Below, one piece after another: positions 53,100-64,000 of a DNA stretch of 64,000 bases (the stretch's first letter is position 1; the number at the start of each line of letters is the position of its first letter). The translations under genes were made by a program, and so were the position numbers. The DNA comes from Tricholoma matsutake (taxonomy: Eukaryota; Basidiomycota; Agaricomycetes; Agaricales; Tricholomataceae). The notes below the pieces were generated by a model. The model made no database searches. It was not told the origin of the DNA and worked only from the letters and a program-made list of their open reading frames with translations. The stretch spans positions 10,664,001 through 10,728,000 of the forward strand of contig AP026545.1 in assembly GCA_026075535.2 (NCBI GenBank). The letters run 5' to 3'.

Positions 53100-54510
53100 C
53101 CAATCTTCACAGCGCCAAAAAAGAAATAAAAACCAGTTGCCCAGAAGGTTCAACCAGTTATTACCAAACTACCTGATCGATTGTGCATTATACGAACAAT
53201 CACTGGTGACCCCCTCGAGAATATGCCGAAACTCAATCCTCATCCCCCATTGTTTGTCCCCTCTCCCCAATATACACTCAAATGCAAAGCTACTATTGAC
53301 AAAAACCATCCTGGTGATTTCCTATGGCCAGAAGAATGAAAGCTTATGCACAACTTTATCCAAAATCACGAAATGGGTTTCTCAAGGACCAAACAAGAAT
53401 GAGGAAGCTTTTGCCCTGACTTCTTTCCTCCTATCAAATTCCCCATCATTCCTCACACTCCATGGGTCAAATGTAATATCCCTATACCTCCTGGTCTGTA
53501 TGAACAGATCTGAAATGCTGAAAAAGAGGATAGAAGCAGGAGTATATGAGTCATCAAACTTGTCGTATCAATCACGATGGTTTTGCATTGCGAAGAAAGA
53601 TGCAAAATCACTTTGAATTGTCCACAGTCTTGAACCGCTAAATCAAGTAACAATTCAGCACTCTGGCATCATCCTGATCCCTGAGCATCTAGCTGAACAG
53701 TTTGGGGGACACGCTTGTGGTGGAATGTTGGACCTATATGTCGCATTTGATGAAAGGAAAGTTGCAGAATCATCTCGAGATCTAACAATGTTTCGGACAC
53801 CTTTCAGAGCATTTCGAATTGTCACCCTACCAATGGGCTGGATGAACTCGGTTCCAATTTTACATGACGACATCACATTCATCCTACAACCAGAAATCCC
53901 TCATATCACCATCCCTTACATCGACAACACACCAGTTAAGGGTCTGAAATCAGAATATCAAATGATCAGAGGATCTTACAAAATGATTGCCGATAATCCA
54001 GGCATTTGACGCTTTGTTTGGGAACATTTCAGGAATCTAAATCGTATAGTCCAATGCATGAAGTATTGCGGAGGAACATTTTCTGGTCCAAAACTCTACC
54101 TTTGCATCCCTGAAATAATCATTTTAGGTCATCAATGCAATATCGAAGGTTGTATGGCTGATCCCACTTGCATCACAGTGGTTAGAAAATGGGGACCTTG
54201 TCAAAGCCTTACCAAAGTCAAGGCATTTTTAGGAACTATTGGAGTTCGCTGTATCTTTATTCAAAACTTCACTCAATGTGCTACAGCTCTAATACACCTT
54301 ACATGAAAAGATGTCCCTTTTGAATTGAGACCGAAGCAAATTGCAGCACAGGAAGACCTGAAGCAAGCACTCATCAACTCTCCAGCAATTCACACTATTG
54401 ACTACTCATCTGATGCCCCAGTTATCCTATCAGTTGACACTTCATACATCACTATTGGGTTCTTTCTTATGCAATGTGATCCCAACAACCCTCGAAAACG
54501 GTATTACAGT
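53100..54510 (+). pseudogene. Gypsy G reverse transcriptase
   Basis: Frames give PHTPWVKCNIPIPPGLYEQI, EAGVYESSNLSYQSRWFCIA, FGGHACGGMLDLYVAFDERK, SRDLTMFRTPFRAFRIVTLP, MGWMNSVPILHDDITFILQP and ITIPYIDNTPVKG (catalytic YIDD as YIDN). Then KVKAFLGTIGVRCIFIQNFT. It is a distinct lineage from gypsy A/F and D/E. TGA at 53614, 54007 and 54304 and TAA at 54511 break it. Gag and protease were not found upstream. Confidence 0.8.
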
Positions 54511-54985
54511 TAATTTGGCTTGATCATGCTTAATGACCTTGAATCCCAGTTCTCACAAGTGAAACTTGAACTCTATGGTCTATATCGCGCTCTCGGAGCA
54601 CTTCAATTGTATCTAATAGGGGTTCAAAACCTCATCGTCGAAGTTGATGCAAGGTATATCAAAGGCATGCTCTCAAATCCTGATATCGCACCAAGTGCCA
54701 GTATCAATCGATGGATCGTCTCAATTCTCACTTTTCACTTCACACTAGTTCACATCACAGGTACACATCATGGTCCAGATGGACTTTTGAGACGTCCTCC
54801 ACAGCACGAAGATGACCAGTTCAATAACAAAAATGATTTTGGGGACTGGATAGACCATCTTCACAGTTTTGTACACCAGGTTAATCCCATTATGACTCGT
54901 CCCTTTACTTCCTATCGAGTTTGGACACTCTCCCTCTCTTCAGATCTCAGTAAAGGGGAGGATATGACCTACGACGATGTCCCAC
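54511..54985 (+). pseudogene. Gypsy G RNase H
   Basis: VILSVDTSYITIGFFLMQCD (54415-54480) then QVKLELYGLYRALGALQLYL, LIVEVDARYIKGMLSNPDIA and FTLVHITGTHHGPDGLLRRP. The acidic residues of motifs A, B and C are present. Confidence 0.8.
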
Positions 54986-56440
54986 AAACGAACAATGCGA
55001 AAAAGGATGACAAAAGATTAATTTGCATTCAAAAATGGTTAGAGGATTTGGTACACCCTCCAGATCTGTCAGATTCCAAATATGCTACCTTCGTTCGACA
55101 TTGCACTGAATTCTTCTTAGATTGCGGCAAACTTTGGAGAAAGGACTCTCATGGAGCTCACAAAATCGTCGCAATTCCCGAATGTCATCTTGAAGTTATT
55201 CGTGCAGCTCATGACAATATTGGACACAAGATGGTGTTCACAATGAAATCAGTCATTTCTCTACAATTCTGGTGGCCTAACATGAAAGCAAACATCGCAT
55301 GGTTTATTTGCACCTGCCACCTCTGCCAAGTATGACAAACTCAAAATCTCCTCATCCCACCTACCATCACCACACCTGCACCTTTATTTGGCAAAGTCTA
55401 CATCGATACTATGCAAATGCCTCCTTCAAGCGGATTCAAGTATATCGTACAAGGTTGATGTTCGCTAATGACCTATCCCGAATGGCAGAATCTTCGATGA
55501 GAAAACACCACGACCCTTGGGGATTGGATCTTTGAAGACATCATTTGTAGATGGGGTTCCCTATATGAAATTGTGAGCAATAATGGATCAGCCTTCATTG
55601 CAGCATTGGAGTACCTTTTGAAATGATATCATATTAACCACATTTGCATTAGCAGTTACAATTCTCATGCAAACAGACTCATCGAAAGAGCTCACTTTGA
55701 CATTCGACAATGGTTATTCAAAGCAGTTGATGGAGATCAGAGCAAATGGTCAGCTGGAGCACACTCAGTGTTTTGGGCAGAACAAGTTACAGTTCATAGA
55801 CGTATGGGTTGCTCTCCTTACTTCACAGTTACAGGATTGCATCCCCTTGTCCCACTCAACATCTCCAAAGCAATGTATTTGCAACCCCCTTCCGATTCTA
55901 TATTATCGACAACTGATCTCATTGCTCAAAGAGCAATAGCATTACAAAAATGATCATCCAACCTCAAAATTCTATATTCAAAAGTCTATACCACTCGACT
56001 CAAAGCTGCAAAATGTTTTGAACTCATTCACAAATGAACAATGCACAACTACAACTTCGAAAAAGGTGACCTGGTCCTACTTCAAAACATGCAAATTGAG
56101 AAATCCCTAAATTGCAAGATGCAACCTCAATATTTAGGTCCCCTCATCATCATTGATCGAAACTATGGAGGAGCCTACATCATCTGTGAACTCAACGGAT
56201 CAGTATTCCATTGACCAGTCACCACCTTCTGACTTCTCCCTTATTTTGCTCAAAAGTCAATTCCCCTTCCACCGAACTTCCTTGATATCGACTCCGAATG
56301 TCTCGAAAAACTTCGAAACACTTCAAACTTCGACAAAGATATTCCCAAAGACCTTCCAGACTTTGAAGACAAATAATTATTCCTTTCTCTTTCATCGCAA
56401 TCACTTATACATGACTTTGATTTCTTTTAGTGTACAATAC
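54985..56440 (+). pseudogene. Gypsy G integrase
   Basis: Zinc-binding end AHDNIGHKMVFTMKSV..WFICTCHLCQV. Core pieces VYIDTMQMPPSSGFKYIV (first Asp), EIVSNNGSAFIAALEYL (second Asp read as Asn) and NRLIERAHFDIRQWL (Glu). The tail has GDLVLLQNMQIEKSLNCKMQ and YLGPLIIIDRNYGGAYIICE. TGA at 55333 interrupts after CHLCQV. Confidence 0.8.
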
Positions 56441-56639
56441 AAGTCATGATATCACATTATAGTGTGGTCGCACAAACTCCAAAAGGGTTTTTCAGCCATG
56501 ATGATCTACTGAGCCTTTCCCTTATTCTCTTTATTTTCTTTCTTTTCCTTTTACTTTTATTCACTACTTTTTGAGACTCACAAGATTTAAATTGCAAAAA
56601 TAAAAATACAACAAAGTTTTCTTTTTTTTCTCTACTCCT

Positions 56640-58000
56640 CCATCATAACCTCTAAAAGTTCTATTTCCCTCCCCAGAACTTCCATCTCCACCTTCTTCTG
56701 TACCAACTTTGCTGCAAGCATCTTCCGTCGAACCACCCATTCGTCGCTAACAACCTCAATATCATCATTTGACAATACCTCCTTCACTTTGCCCTTCCCT
56801 TTCTACCGCTTTTTGTGCTTTGACTTTGGCGTCGACACTTTTGACAGTCCTGCAACCATCTCCTCTGCCTCGACCGGCCCAACAACTCAAACTTGAAGAG
56901 CTAAAACAATCTGAATGGAAGGTGAGATAAGACTCGAGATGAGTTCGAATGAAACTTGTACCTGGCTTGGACTGCAAAACATTTTTTGCAGCCCTGAATT
57001 TCCTAGCTTCACCCTTTTGAAGCCCCTTCCTCAACAATCCTTCCCAATAGCACCCCTGCAGTGCCTTGGTGCACTTGACACACTTTGAGGCCTCTTCTTC
57101 AACCACACAGCACAGCTGGGATTTCATCCCAGCACATTGATCACCCTACAAAATTGTTAGCAGTCCAAAAAACCTTTGAAGAAGTCAAAATGAAAACTCA
57201 CTGGACCCTCGAAATCAAGCAGTCTGCTCATTGCTCACTTTGCTCACTTTGCCTCCATGGAGTCCTCGACTTCATCCTCCCCATCTTTGCCTGCCTTGAT
57301 CTCCACTACCTTTCATTTTGTCATCTGCACCATGGGCAGCTCCTCCTTGTCCTTGTCCTCGACCCCTGCCTTGGCCTTCTCGATAGATTTAGCTTTGGCT
57401 GCCAGTTCCTCATTTCGTCGCAACAACTCAGCCTTCAAAAGGGTCTTGGCGTGAAATTCACCCAGCGCCGTTGTGCGAGAGTGGCCCTCCAATTGTCCAG
57501 TTTGGCCTTCTTAGCAGCTGCTGCCACTTCTCAAGCTAGTTCCTCCTCCTCCCGAATTCGCCTTGCCTCTTCCTCGGCCTCTGCCCGTGGTTTTGCCTCA
57601 GCAGCTTCTCGATCTTTGCATTCCACCTCTTTGTGCAACTCCGAAAATAACAGCTCAGCACCCCATGAAAGCCATTTGCGCTGCACCAATGGTTGGTACA
57701 GCTCGAAAACTTCATCAACGACCTTTTGAATGGCCGGATCATGCTCTTCACCCAGATCGTCTGCAAGCTCATCGTATTCAGCCTAGACCAAACATTTTAG
57801 CCACCCATACAACAAAACAAATGCAGAAACATACCATTTTGTCACAAAAACCCTTCCCCCACACTTCAAAGTCCAAATCTTCGGTGGCACTGCACTCGGG
57901 CATTGACTTGGCATGGTTGAGGACGTTGGTATTGAGTTTGGCAAGGAGAAACATGATGAGAAATGATATTGGAGGGGTAGAAGTGATGATAAAGAACAAG
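56640..58000 (-). pseudogene. ORF antisense to gypsy G, coiled coil plus Cys cluster
   Basis: Lies between gypsy G integrase and 3' LTR on the opposite strand. Exon 1 from the ATG at 57999 (FLLAKLNTNVLNHAKSMPEC) ends with a good intron (GTATGT at about 57835 to CTAG at about 57787). Then come AEYDELADDLGEEHDPAIQK, LSWGAELLFSELHKEVECKD and the R/E/A-rich helix KPRAEAEEEARRIREEEELA. Further down, ASKCVKCTKALQGCYWEGLL (about 57035-57085) is a CxxCx6CY cluster, followed by a basic region; a charged end lies near 56650. Several stops. Resembles the antisense ORF of gypsy A in order and motif. Function unknown; DNA binding is a guess. Confidence 0.5.
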
Positions 58001-58107
58001 AAGTTTTTTTACTTTTGTTTACAGTTTCAACACAATCACACATTTTGCACATGACTCTGATCGGCTGACTGGGACAGTCAGGATTTCAGTAAGGGGGAGG
58101 ATGATAG

Positions 58108-58990
58108 GTCCACCTTGTGCTCTAAGCTCTGTGAACATCTCCAAATGCATTGACACATCACCACACACACTCCCAACCCCTACAAACCCCTACAAACCCC
58201 ACAAAACCACTCCGAGACTATTTCAAACAATTTTGAATGGCTTCAAACAATTTCGCAACACTTTGAGCAAGTTCAAATGACTTCGCAGCACCTTGAATGC
58301 CTTCGGCCACCATATGCTTATTGCACTGCCCTTCAGACACATGCAGCACACCTTGTATGAGTTAGTGCATTGCATATCGAGCACCACCAGACATGAGGAG
58401 ACACAACGATGGGATTTTAGGATGTGATTGTGGCACTTTGATGGCTTGATAATATATTGGATCAATAGGACAGGTACCCATAATAAATCATGACTCTATA
58501 CATTTCCCTTCTCATCATCTTTCATTTATTCTATGAATTGCAAAGTTCTTTATTGTTTTATATCTTGCCTCCTGTATTCCTCATGTTTTATTTCCTTTTA
58601 AGTACCATCTCTTCCAAACATATATAGCCTTGTACTAGCTACTTAGAAAGACAGAATAGATTGTCCTCTCACATCAATCATCTGATTTAAGAGCAATTCT
58701 CTTGAGTCCAAGCCTCTCATCTCAGTCTTGAAGTTCAGTGTTTTATGCTGAACTTCTTCAAACTTCTCATACTAGCTTCTTGAAACAATTGTCTATTGTC
58801 TATTGCCTCTCAAGGCCTTCTACATCCTTATAGTCTATCCTCAGCCTTCGTCGAAATTGTCCTCACCCTCTATAAGCCCCTCGAACCTCTTTGAACCTTT
58901 TTGAACTTCTTCGAAATTCCTCAAACTTCCTCGAACATCATCGAACATCATTGGACCCTCTTTAAAGTTGTTTCCCTAACCTTGTGTAAC
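58108..58990 (+). mobile_element. Gypsy G 3' LTR
   Basis: AAGGGGGAGGA polypurine tract, then TGATAGGTCCACC..CTTGTGTAACA. CTTCGAAC/TTCGAA repeats in both halves and ATATATAGCC near 58620 as possible promoter. Same family as the solo LTR at 32102-33292. A 5' LTR is not present upstream of 53100. Confidence 0.65.
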
Positions 58991-59025
58991 AGCAGTGATA
59001 TTTAGTACCACCTTGCAACCTTCCT

Positions 59026-59990
59026 CTAACTAGAGTTATACCTTATTGTGGGTTTTGTTTGGGTTTCCTGGTAAAGCATCATCAGTGTCCACGCTTGGTC
59101 ACATAACACCATCTGGTGGGCTGTAGATGACTTCCATGTGTCATTTACAGCATGGTGGGGAGTCTCCTGTATGCAGGGTGCTTCCTGGGTGCTAGATGCG
59201 GCCCTAGATGCTGTTTCTGGGGTGGTCATGGCTGGGGTAGTTGTTGTTGCTGGTGGTGACGTGGCCATGGACTGGGGTGGTTCTAGACACGAGGAGAGGG
59301 GCTGGGAAGTGTGCAGTGGAGCTGTATGCCAACTTGGCAGAGTGTACCATCATTTTCAAGCTGCTGGGTACAGTTTTGGGGCTTGGGATGAAGTGGTGGT
59401 GCTGGTTGTCAACAATGTTGACAATGTTGATGGTGGCTGTGTAGGTGTCATCAAGGATGGCATGGCAGCATTGAGGGGAATGCTGGAGTGTTCAACAAGG
59501 GTTTGTGTGGCCATCTCAATGGTTGTGGGGGCTACCTGGGTGCTAGCGTCGCTCCAGGTGGTTGGATCTGCCTCCTTCAATGCCATGGCCTTCATGACCT
59601 CCATTACAAGCATTAGGTGCCCTTCCTTGACCAATACACAGTGGCCATAGCCATGTTTCCAGTTACCTTCATCCTTCTCCTTTGTCTGCCTGTTCCCTTT
59701 GCCTTTCTTCACAGTCCTACATCGTATCCTTCCCTCAAACCTATCCCATAACCTTCTAGTTGGCCTTTCTTATGTGCCTCCTCTTGTCTCTGCTCGCCTA
59801 TTGGCCGACACACATTGTATCCATATTTGTATCCTTCCATATGTCCTTCATTGTGTCCTTCTGCTTTTCCTTCTTCATGCCCTGCTTTCCTCCCAGTTCT
59901 TTGTCCTTCCTTGAATCCAGCTTGCCATCCATCTAGTTTCACATCTTCTAGTAGTTGTCATACTTCTTCACACCATGGGCAAAACCTAGG
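59026..59990 (-). pseudogene. EG-repeat ORF fragment
   Basis: Minus strand. From 59942, LDGWQAGFKEGQRTGRKAGH then EEGKAEGHNEGHMEGYKYGY: a four-residue EGxx/Gxxx periodicity over about 70 residues, likely helical. The downstream frame 59356-59712 has SDASTQVAPTTIEMATQTL and a Thr/Ser-rich stretch, and 59026-59268 a TTTTPAMTTPET low-complexity end. The order repeat, STQ/TQT motif and Thr tail suggests one gene in several frames. I do not recognise the family; a transposon origin is possible. Confidence 0.35.
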
Positions 59991-60897
59991 GCAGTTGGAA
60001 CTCAACTGCCTTTGAGGCAGTGGGTACGGAAGTTGGATTTTTAATGATTGTGACTATCTTGTCACATCAACTAATCTTCCCACCTGATCTTTGCTAGGGA
60101 AGTGATCAGTAGATTACAGCTGAGATTTTTGAGATCTGCAGATCATGCTTGGCATACCCTTAACCGTCATTATCAATGTTGTTCAGCTAATTGCTCTGTC
60201 CCAATCCCATGTGCCTGTCACCATCAATCCCCCCAATCACTGTCCGCCCATGCTCAGCTAACATCATGCTCATTGTTTCTGACAGCGAGCAAGCTATTCC
60301 CCTCATTCTACTCCATTTCCCTTTGTGCTTTTTGTATATATCAATTATCTAGGTATATGGGGTGATAATTGAACTTTTATTTCACATTTTATAGCCATAG
60401 TAAGTTACAGGGGACACCCTTCCTTTGGCAGGGGATGAGAGGGGCTGTTGTACTCTTATACAGATGGTCCTGCTTCAAGTGCATTCAATGAATAAGCTAT
60501 ATACATGATGGGTAATGGTTATACATGCAGTAGAAAAAGGATAGCATAGGGAAAAGAGCGAAATTGTAAGTGGGAGGGGGGGAGGGATGCCTTCTGTTTA
60601 CCATTACATGCTCCATGACCACAAGTGGACTCACAAATCAGTAGTGGAGTGTCCTGCGGAGTGGGGAATACAGTATAGAAGCAATGGGAGCAAGGATTAA
60701 GTATCAATGAAGCTGTGAATGGTAGTAAGGGAGATGGTACTTACCTGTTCTCCTGTGCATTCCTCCTGCTATCTGCACATGTCAAATGTATAAGCCTTGT
60801 ATATAGTTTACAATGCTTCCCTATGGTTTAAAGATAGCCAATAGAGTCAAAAAAGCGAAAATAGGGCCAGGAGGGGGAATACTCATTGTGTACTAAC
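59991..60897. other. Unassigned region
   Basis: No motif, open frame of note or repeat match apart from weak similarity of 60826-60897 to the reverse complement of 62278-62345, which would extend the large inverted repeat. Confidence 0.3.
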
Positions 60898-62277
60898 CGT
60901 GGAGCCAAACCATTCACTTCTTTCGATTCCTAGGCCTAATAGTAAAGTAGAACATGGATCGGTAATGCAGATAGCAGGGAGGGAAGACCATGGCCCACCA
61001 GAGCATGGGTTCCCCATCAACAGAAGTGAACTTTGCTCACCATAAATTACACACCTTTCCTATCATCCAAAACTTATTCCAGAGTGACATTACCTTTGAT
61101 GTATAGCCATCAGATAATCCACATAAGTCAATACTTTGTCCTACAAAGTGAAATCTTCACCAACTCACCTAACCTCCTTGTTACTCCATGCCACCTCATG
61201 GGACTCACTAGTAACCTTATATACATGTATACTAATGTAGTAGAAGTATATTCAACACATTTGAACAGTTCACTATTCTATAAAAGAGCAGTAGAGAGTG
61301 AATATATTGAGATATGGCACACTCACTCACCAAAAGGCAACTAGACTTCTAGATCTCTACTTAGAGAGACACTTGAACCAAGTAGTCCCAAAAAGGCAAT
61401 AATATGAACATAGCTCAACAGCAACTCAACGCACTGCTAATTGGAAAGCAGGAGCAAGTAGAGACAGGTTCATTCCATAGACTGCAAGAGAACTGATGAG
61501 GATCTGTGGAGGAATGAGGAAAAGAGTGTGTTCCGGCAGTATAGTGATCAGCTGGTATGATTGGATGTGTCTCAATAGGCTCACCCGATCAACGAATGCA
61601 AAATACACAGTTTTGCACATTACTTGCACATTCTTCCACAGATTCCCTGGTGGTCAGCTTTCCTCCTATGCAAAACACTACCCTCTATCTACTCCTGTTC
61701 TCCATTTAACAGCGTGTTGCTTCACTGCCAAGATATCTCAAGATTATTACCATTTTTGGAACACCTGGTTCAACTGACTCCCTAGTGCATAGCTCAGCCT
61801 CTCCTGCTATCTGGATACTTTATGGCTGTAGGGACCATATATTACTACATTATTATACTTTCATATCTGCATTACATTGAGATATAGAAGTCCTATAGTT
61901 CTTAGGTGAGTGATTATGACATATCTCAATATATTCACTCTCTACTACTCTTATATAGAATAGTGAACTGTTCAAAGGTGTTAAATATACTTCTACTACA
62001 TTAGTATGCATGTATATAAGGTTACTAGTGAGTCCCATGAGGTGGCATGGAGTAACAAGGAGGTTAGGTGAGTTGGTGAAGATTTTACTTTGTAGGATGA
62101 AGTATTGACTATGTGAAAAGTGTGTGATTTATGGTGAGCAAAGTTCACTTCTGTTGATAGGGAACCCATGCTCTGGTGGGCCATGGTCTTCCCTCCCTGC
62201 TATCTGCATTACTGATCCATGTTCTACTTTACTATCAGGCCTAGGAATCGAAGAAAGTGAATGATTTGGCCCCACAG
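60898..62277. repeat. Large inverted repeat, arms about 400-460 bp
   Basis: Arm 60898-61360 and arm 61877-62277 are reverse complements with scattered differences and one gap of about 50 bp (near 61080-61130). Examples: CATGGCCCACCAGAGCATGG, AGTGAACTTTGCTCACCATA and CACCTCATGGGACTCACTAG appear in one arm and inverted in the other. The spacer of about 515 bp has no recognised gene. The arms read in part like exons (SSPTHLTSLLLHATSWDSLV), so this may be an inverted duplication of a gene fragment. Confidence 0.75.
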
Positions 62278-64000
62278 ATCTTACAGGGTAAGTATATCTC
62301 CTCCTGAGTACATATTCACTTTTCTGTCTATAATAGCATCTACAAAGCCTCTGGGGGCTCTACCAGATTGTTTATTTAGACCATTATGTCCTCTTTCCAT
62401 GTGCATTTCATCAGAGGAAGGCCTAGGTATGCAGGTAAGTGACCCCCTCAGGTGCATTGACAGAGAGCACCTTGTCCCTAGCTCTCCCAACATCAATCCC
62501 CACCTCTACATACATCACTTTACCATCTACATACATTTTTCTAGCTGTAGAGGCTGTACAAGCCCATCGCAAAAAAAAAACTGAACTGGTTGTTTTTTTT
62601 CAACTATGGAGGCTGGACTAACCCTACTATGTAATCAGGCAAATATCTATATAAGGAAATATGACATCAAAGCCATTTTTGTGGCTTTATTTCCAGCTCA
62701 ATGCAACTTAGATGATACTATAAAATAATGTGAGTGATATGAGTCATAGATATGAGAAGACAGGGTTGCTAGTTACCCATTCCATTTCACATCCTATCTC
62801 TTTGCACTTGATAATTGCATCTGATGGCAACTCCAAAGGATCTACCACCTCTCCACAAAGGCACCCATTCAAGGTATTGAGTACTTGCTTCCTTGGGACC
62901 CGTTTTTGCTCAGAGCTGGTGTCAATGGCCTAGTGATGTGCAGGGCCTGGCTTGGCTTGAGTGGGCTCAGGCTTTGAAATGTTGTGAGCTGAGCCTTGGT
63001 AGCAGGCTAAGGTTTGGATTGGCTTGGCTTGGGCCTGGGCTGGGGCTTGAAGCGGGAATGTAAGAAATGTGTAATAGACATGATAGAAATGTACTGAAAG
63101 GTCAGTTGTACAACAAGTTACTTACAATTCAAATTCAAACAAGCATTGCTGTTTGATTGCTAGACCAGGAATTGCTGGATATAACGATGTGTATCTCTCT
63201 TTGACATCATCTTGTTCCTCTGAGTCCTCATCTCCTGGTGCCTCAAGATTGAAATGTAAGTCTTTTTTATCATTTGCTTGTCTTTCTCTGATACTAAATT
63301 TGTCACACAGATCATTTGTCACTATAATGATGACACTTCAAAAGCAACTGCCTTTCCCAGGCTATTACGTCATTTTCATACATAAAATGTAGTGACTGTT
63401 TATAGCTGTTACATGTGGGGCTGTCATTACAGGTCCACCTGATATATAATGAATGCACGTGAGGTTGAGATCTGGTGTGCAGCTCCCACGGCAGCCCTGC
63501 TCATCCCACTGGCCATATTGTTGTGCCCCCTGCACTGCAATAAATCCTTTTTAATCCAGGGTTCTTCTGTATATCAATCGAACCAAAGGATGTTCCTGGA
63601 TACAATCGGGAACTGATGGGGTTTTGTTGCACACCAGGCCTGTATTATTTATAGCAGTGATTTGACAGTTCCTGATGTCCTGTCTTCTGTTGATCATGTC
63701 ATACTCTCATGTTTTCCATAGAATATGTTTCTGTTTTCATGGAAATATATTCCTCTTTTCCTTTTCTGTATGTAATGTTTGAGTCAATTTCAAGTGGATG
63801 GTGAACCCCTTACCAGCAAGAAGATGGTGCTTTGCTAAATCAAGGTGGCCTCGACTCGGTGAAGTGCTGTCTTCTAGGGACAGAAAACACACTTTATTCT
63901 GATTACTTACAAATTATATGATAGTGGACAGAAGCTCGCCATTGTGATCCAGTTCATCAGCAACTTGGCGCTTGATTGCCCTTCTGTTGTAGTGGATATG
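62278..64000. other. Unassigned right end
   Basis: 62940-63055 is a GGCTTGG/GGGCTGGG low-complexity tract. 63122-63322 (minus) is an open stretch with NLEAPGDEDSEEQDDVKERY and SLYPAIPGLAIKQQ, acidic then hydrophobic, unassigned. The last 80 bases read on minus as RRAIKRQVADELDHNGELLS, perhaps an exon continuing off the window, with GTAAGT after it. Nothing else is supported. Confidence 0.25.

Noticed and set aside
53100..56440. Alternative genetic code (TGA as amino acid)
   Set aside because: TGA codons replace conserved Arg at CpG sites in dead elements only; clean genes such as 20545-21105 use normal codons.

Overview
The window looks like repeat-dominated nuclear DNA of an agaric-type basidiomycete (Agaricomycetes). 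Coding stretches carry very short introns (GTRNGT, CTAAC branch site, YAG; about 50-80 nt). The identifiable genes are Ty3/gypsy chromoviruses, Ty1/copia, hAT, NRPS-like adenylate-forming reductase, NLR-type NTPase and small Cys-rich fungal proteins. No rRNA gene, CRISPR array or prokaryotic operon structure was seen. Species cannot be named from sequence alone.

Layout. 1-1137: hairpin/intron repeat block I and a GGTC-rich terminal arm inserted in a copia integrase. 1138-4327: minus-strand copia A (integrase, protease, gag, LTR). 4330-5893: block II between inverted GGTTCAG-rich arms. 5929-6294: copia LTR. 6790-7895: chromodomain relic, then a copia gag (B). 7896-13401: minus-strand gypsy A with its 3' LTR and an ORF antisense to it. 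13402-16029: copia B reverse transcriptase and 3' LTR, with two solo LTRs of one family nested nearby (5-bp target duplications). 16381-18064: gypsy C gag/protease. 18985-21105: the most host-like part, with two small zinc-binding-like genes and a PD-(D/E)XK-like gene. 21665-24400: decayed NRPS-like reductase, split by a tRNA-derived SINE with a 15-bp target duplication. 24830-25224: near-perfect foldback palindrome. 25825-27640: block III. 27847-41884: an hAT transposase gene split by an 11.1-kb chromovirus, gypsy D (target duplication GCTTT). Gypsy D itself contains a solo LTR and a 1.7-kb Mutator-like TIR element (9-bp duplication) carrying block IV. 41885-43802: block V. 43930-46870: unknown gene and NLR remnant. 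46880-48349: gypsy F scraps. 48350-49344: tRNA-like sequence and block VI. 49345-53033: minus-strand gypsy E, same family as D. 53034-58990: gypsy G with a second antisense ORF. 59026-64000: EG-repeat ORF, a 1.4-kb inverted repeat and otherwise unassigned sequence.

The strongest candidate for something undescribed is the hairpin/intron module seen in six blocks. It has a palindrome ending in GGGCC, then directly a complete spliceosomal-intron-like segment, then a second short palindrome (CTGCGAGC..GCTCGCAG) whose stem varies with compensating changes. At least one copy travels inside a Mutator-like TIR element, and others lie beside different terminal-repeat families. Secondary candidates are: (i) antisense ORFs between integrase and 3' LTR in two different gypsy lineages, each with an E/K/A/R-rich region and a CxxCx6CY cluster; (ii) extra CCHC and membrane-segment ORFs after the gypsy D integrase.

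Most transposon genes are broken. In gypsy D nearly all in-frame stops are TGA where CGA (Arg) is expected, as CpG deamination would produce. Nested insertions give a relative age order: hAT, then gypsy D, then the MULE-like element and the solo LTR.
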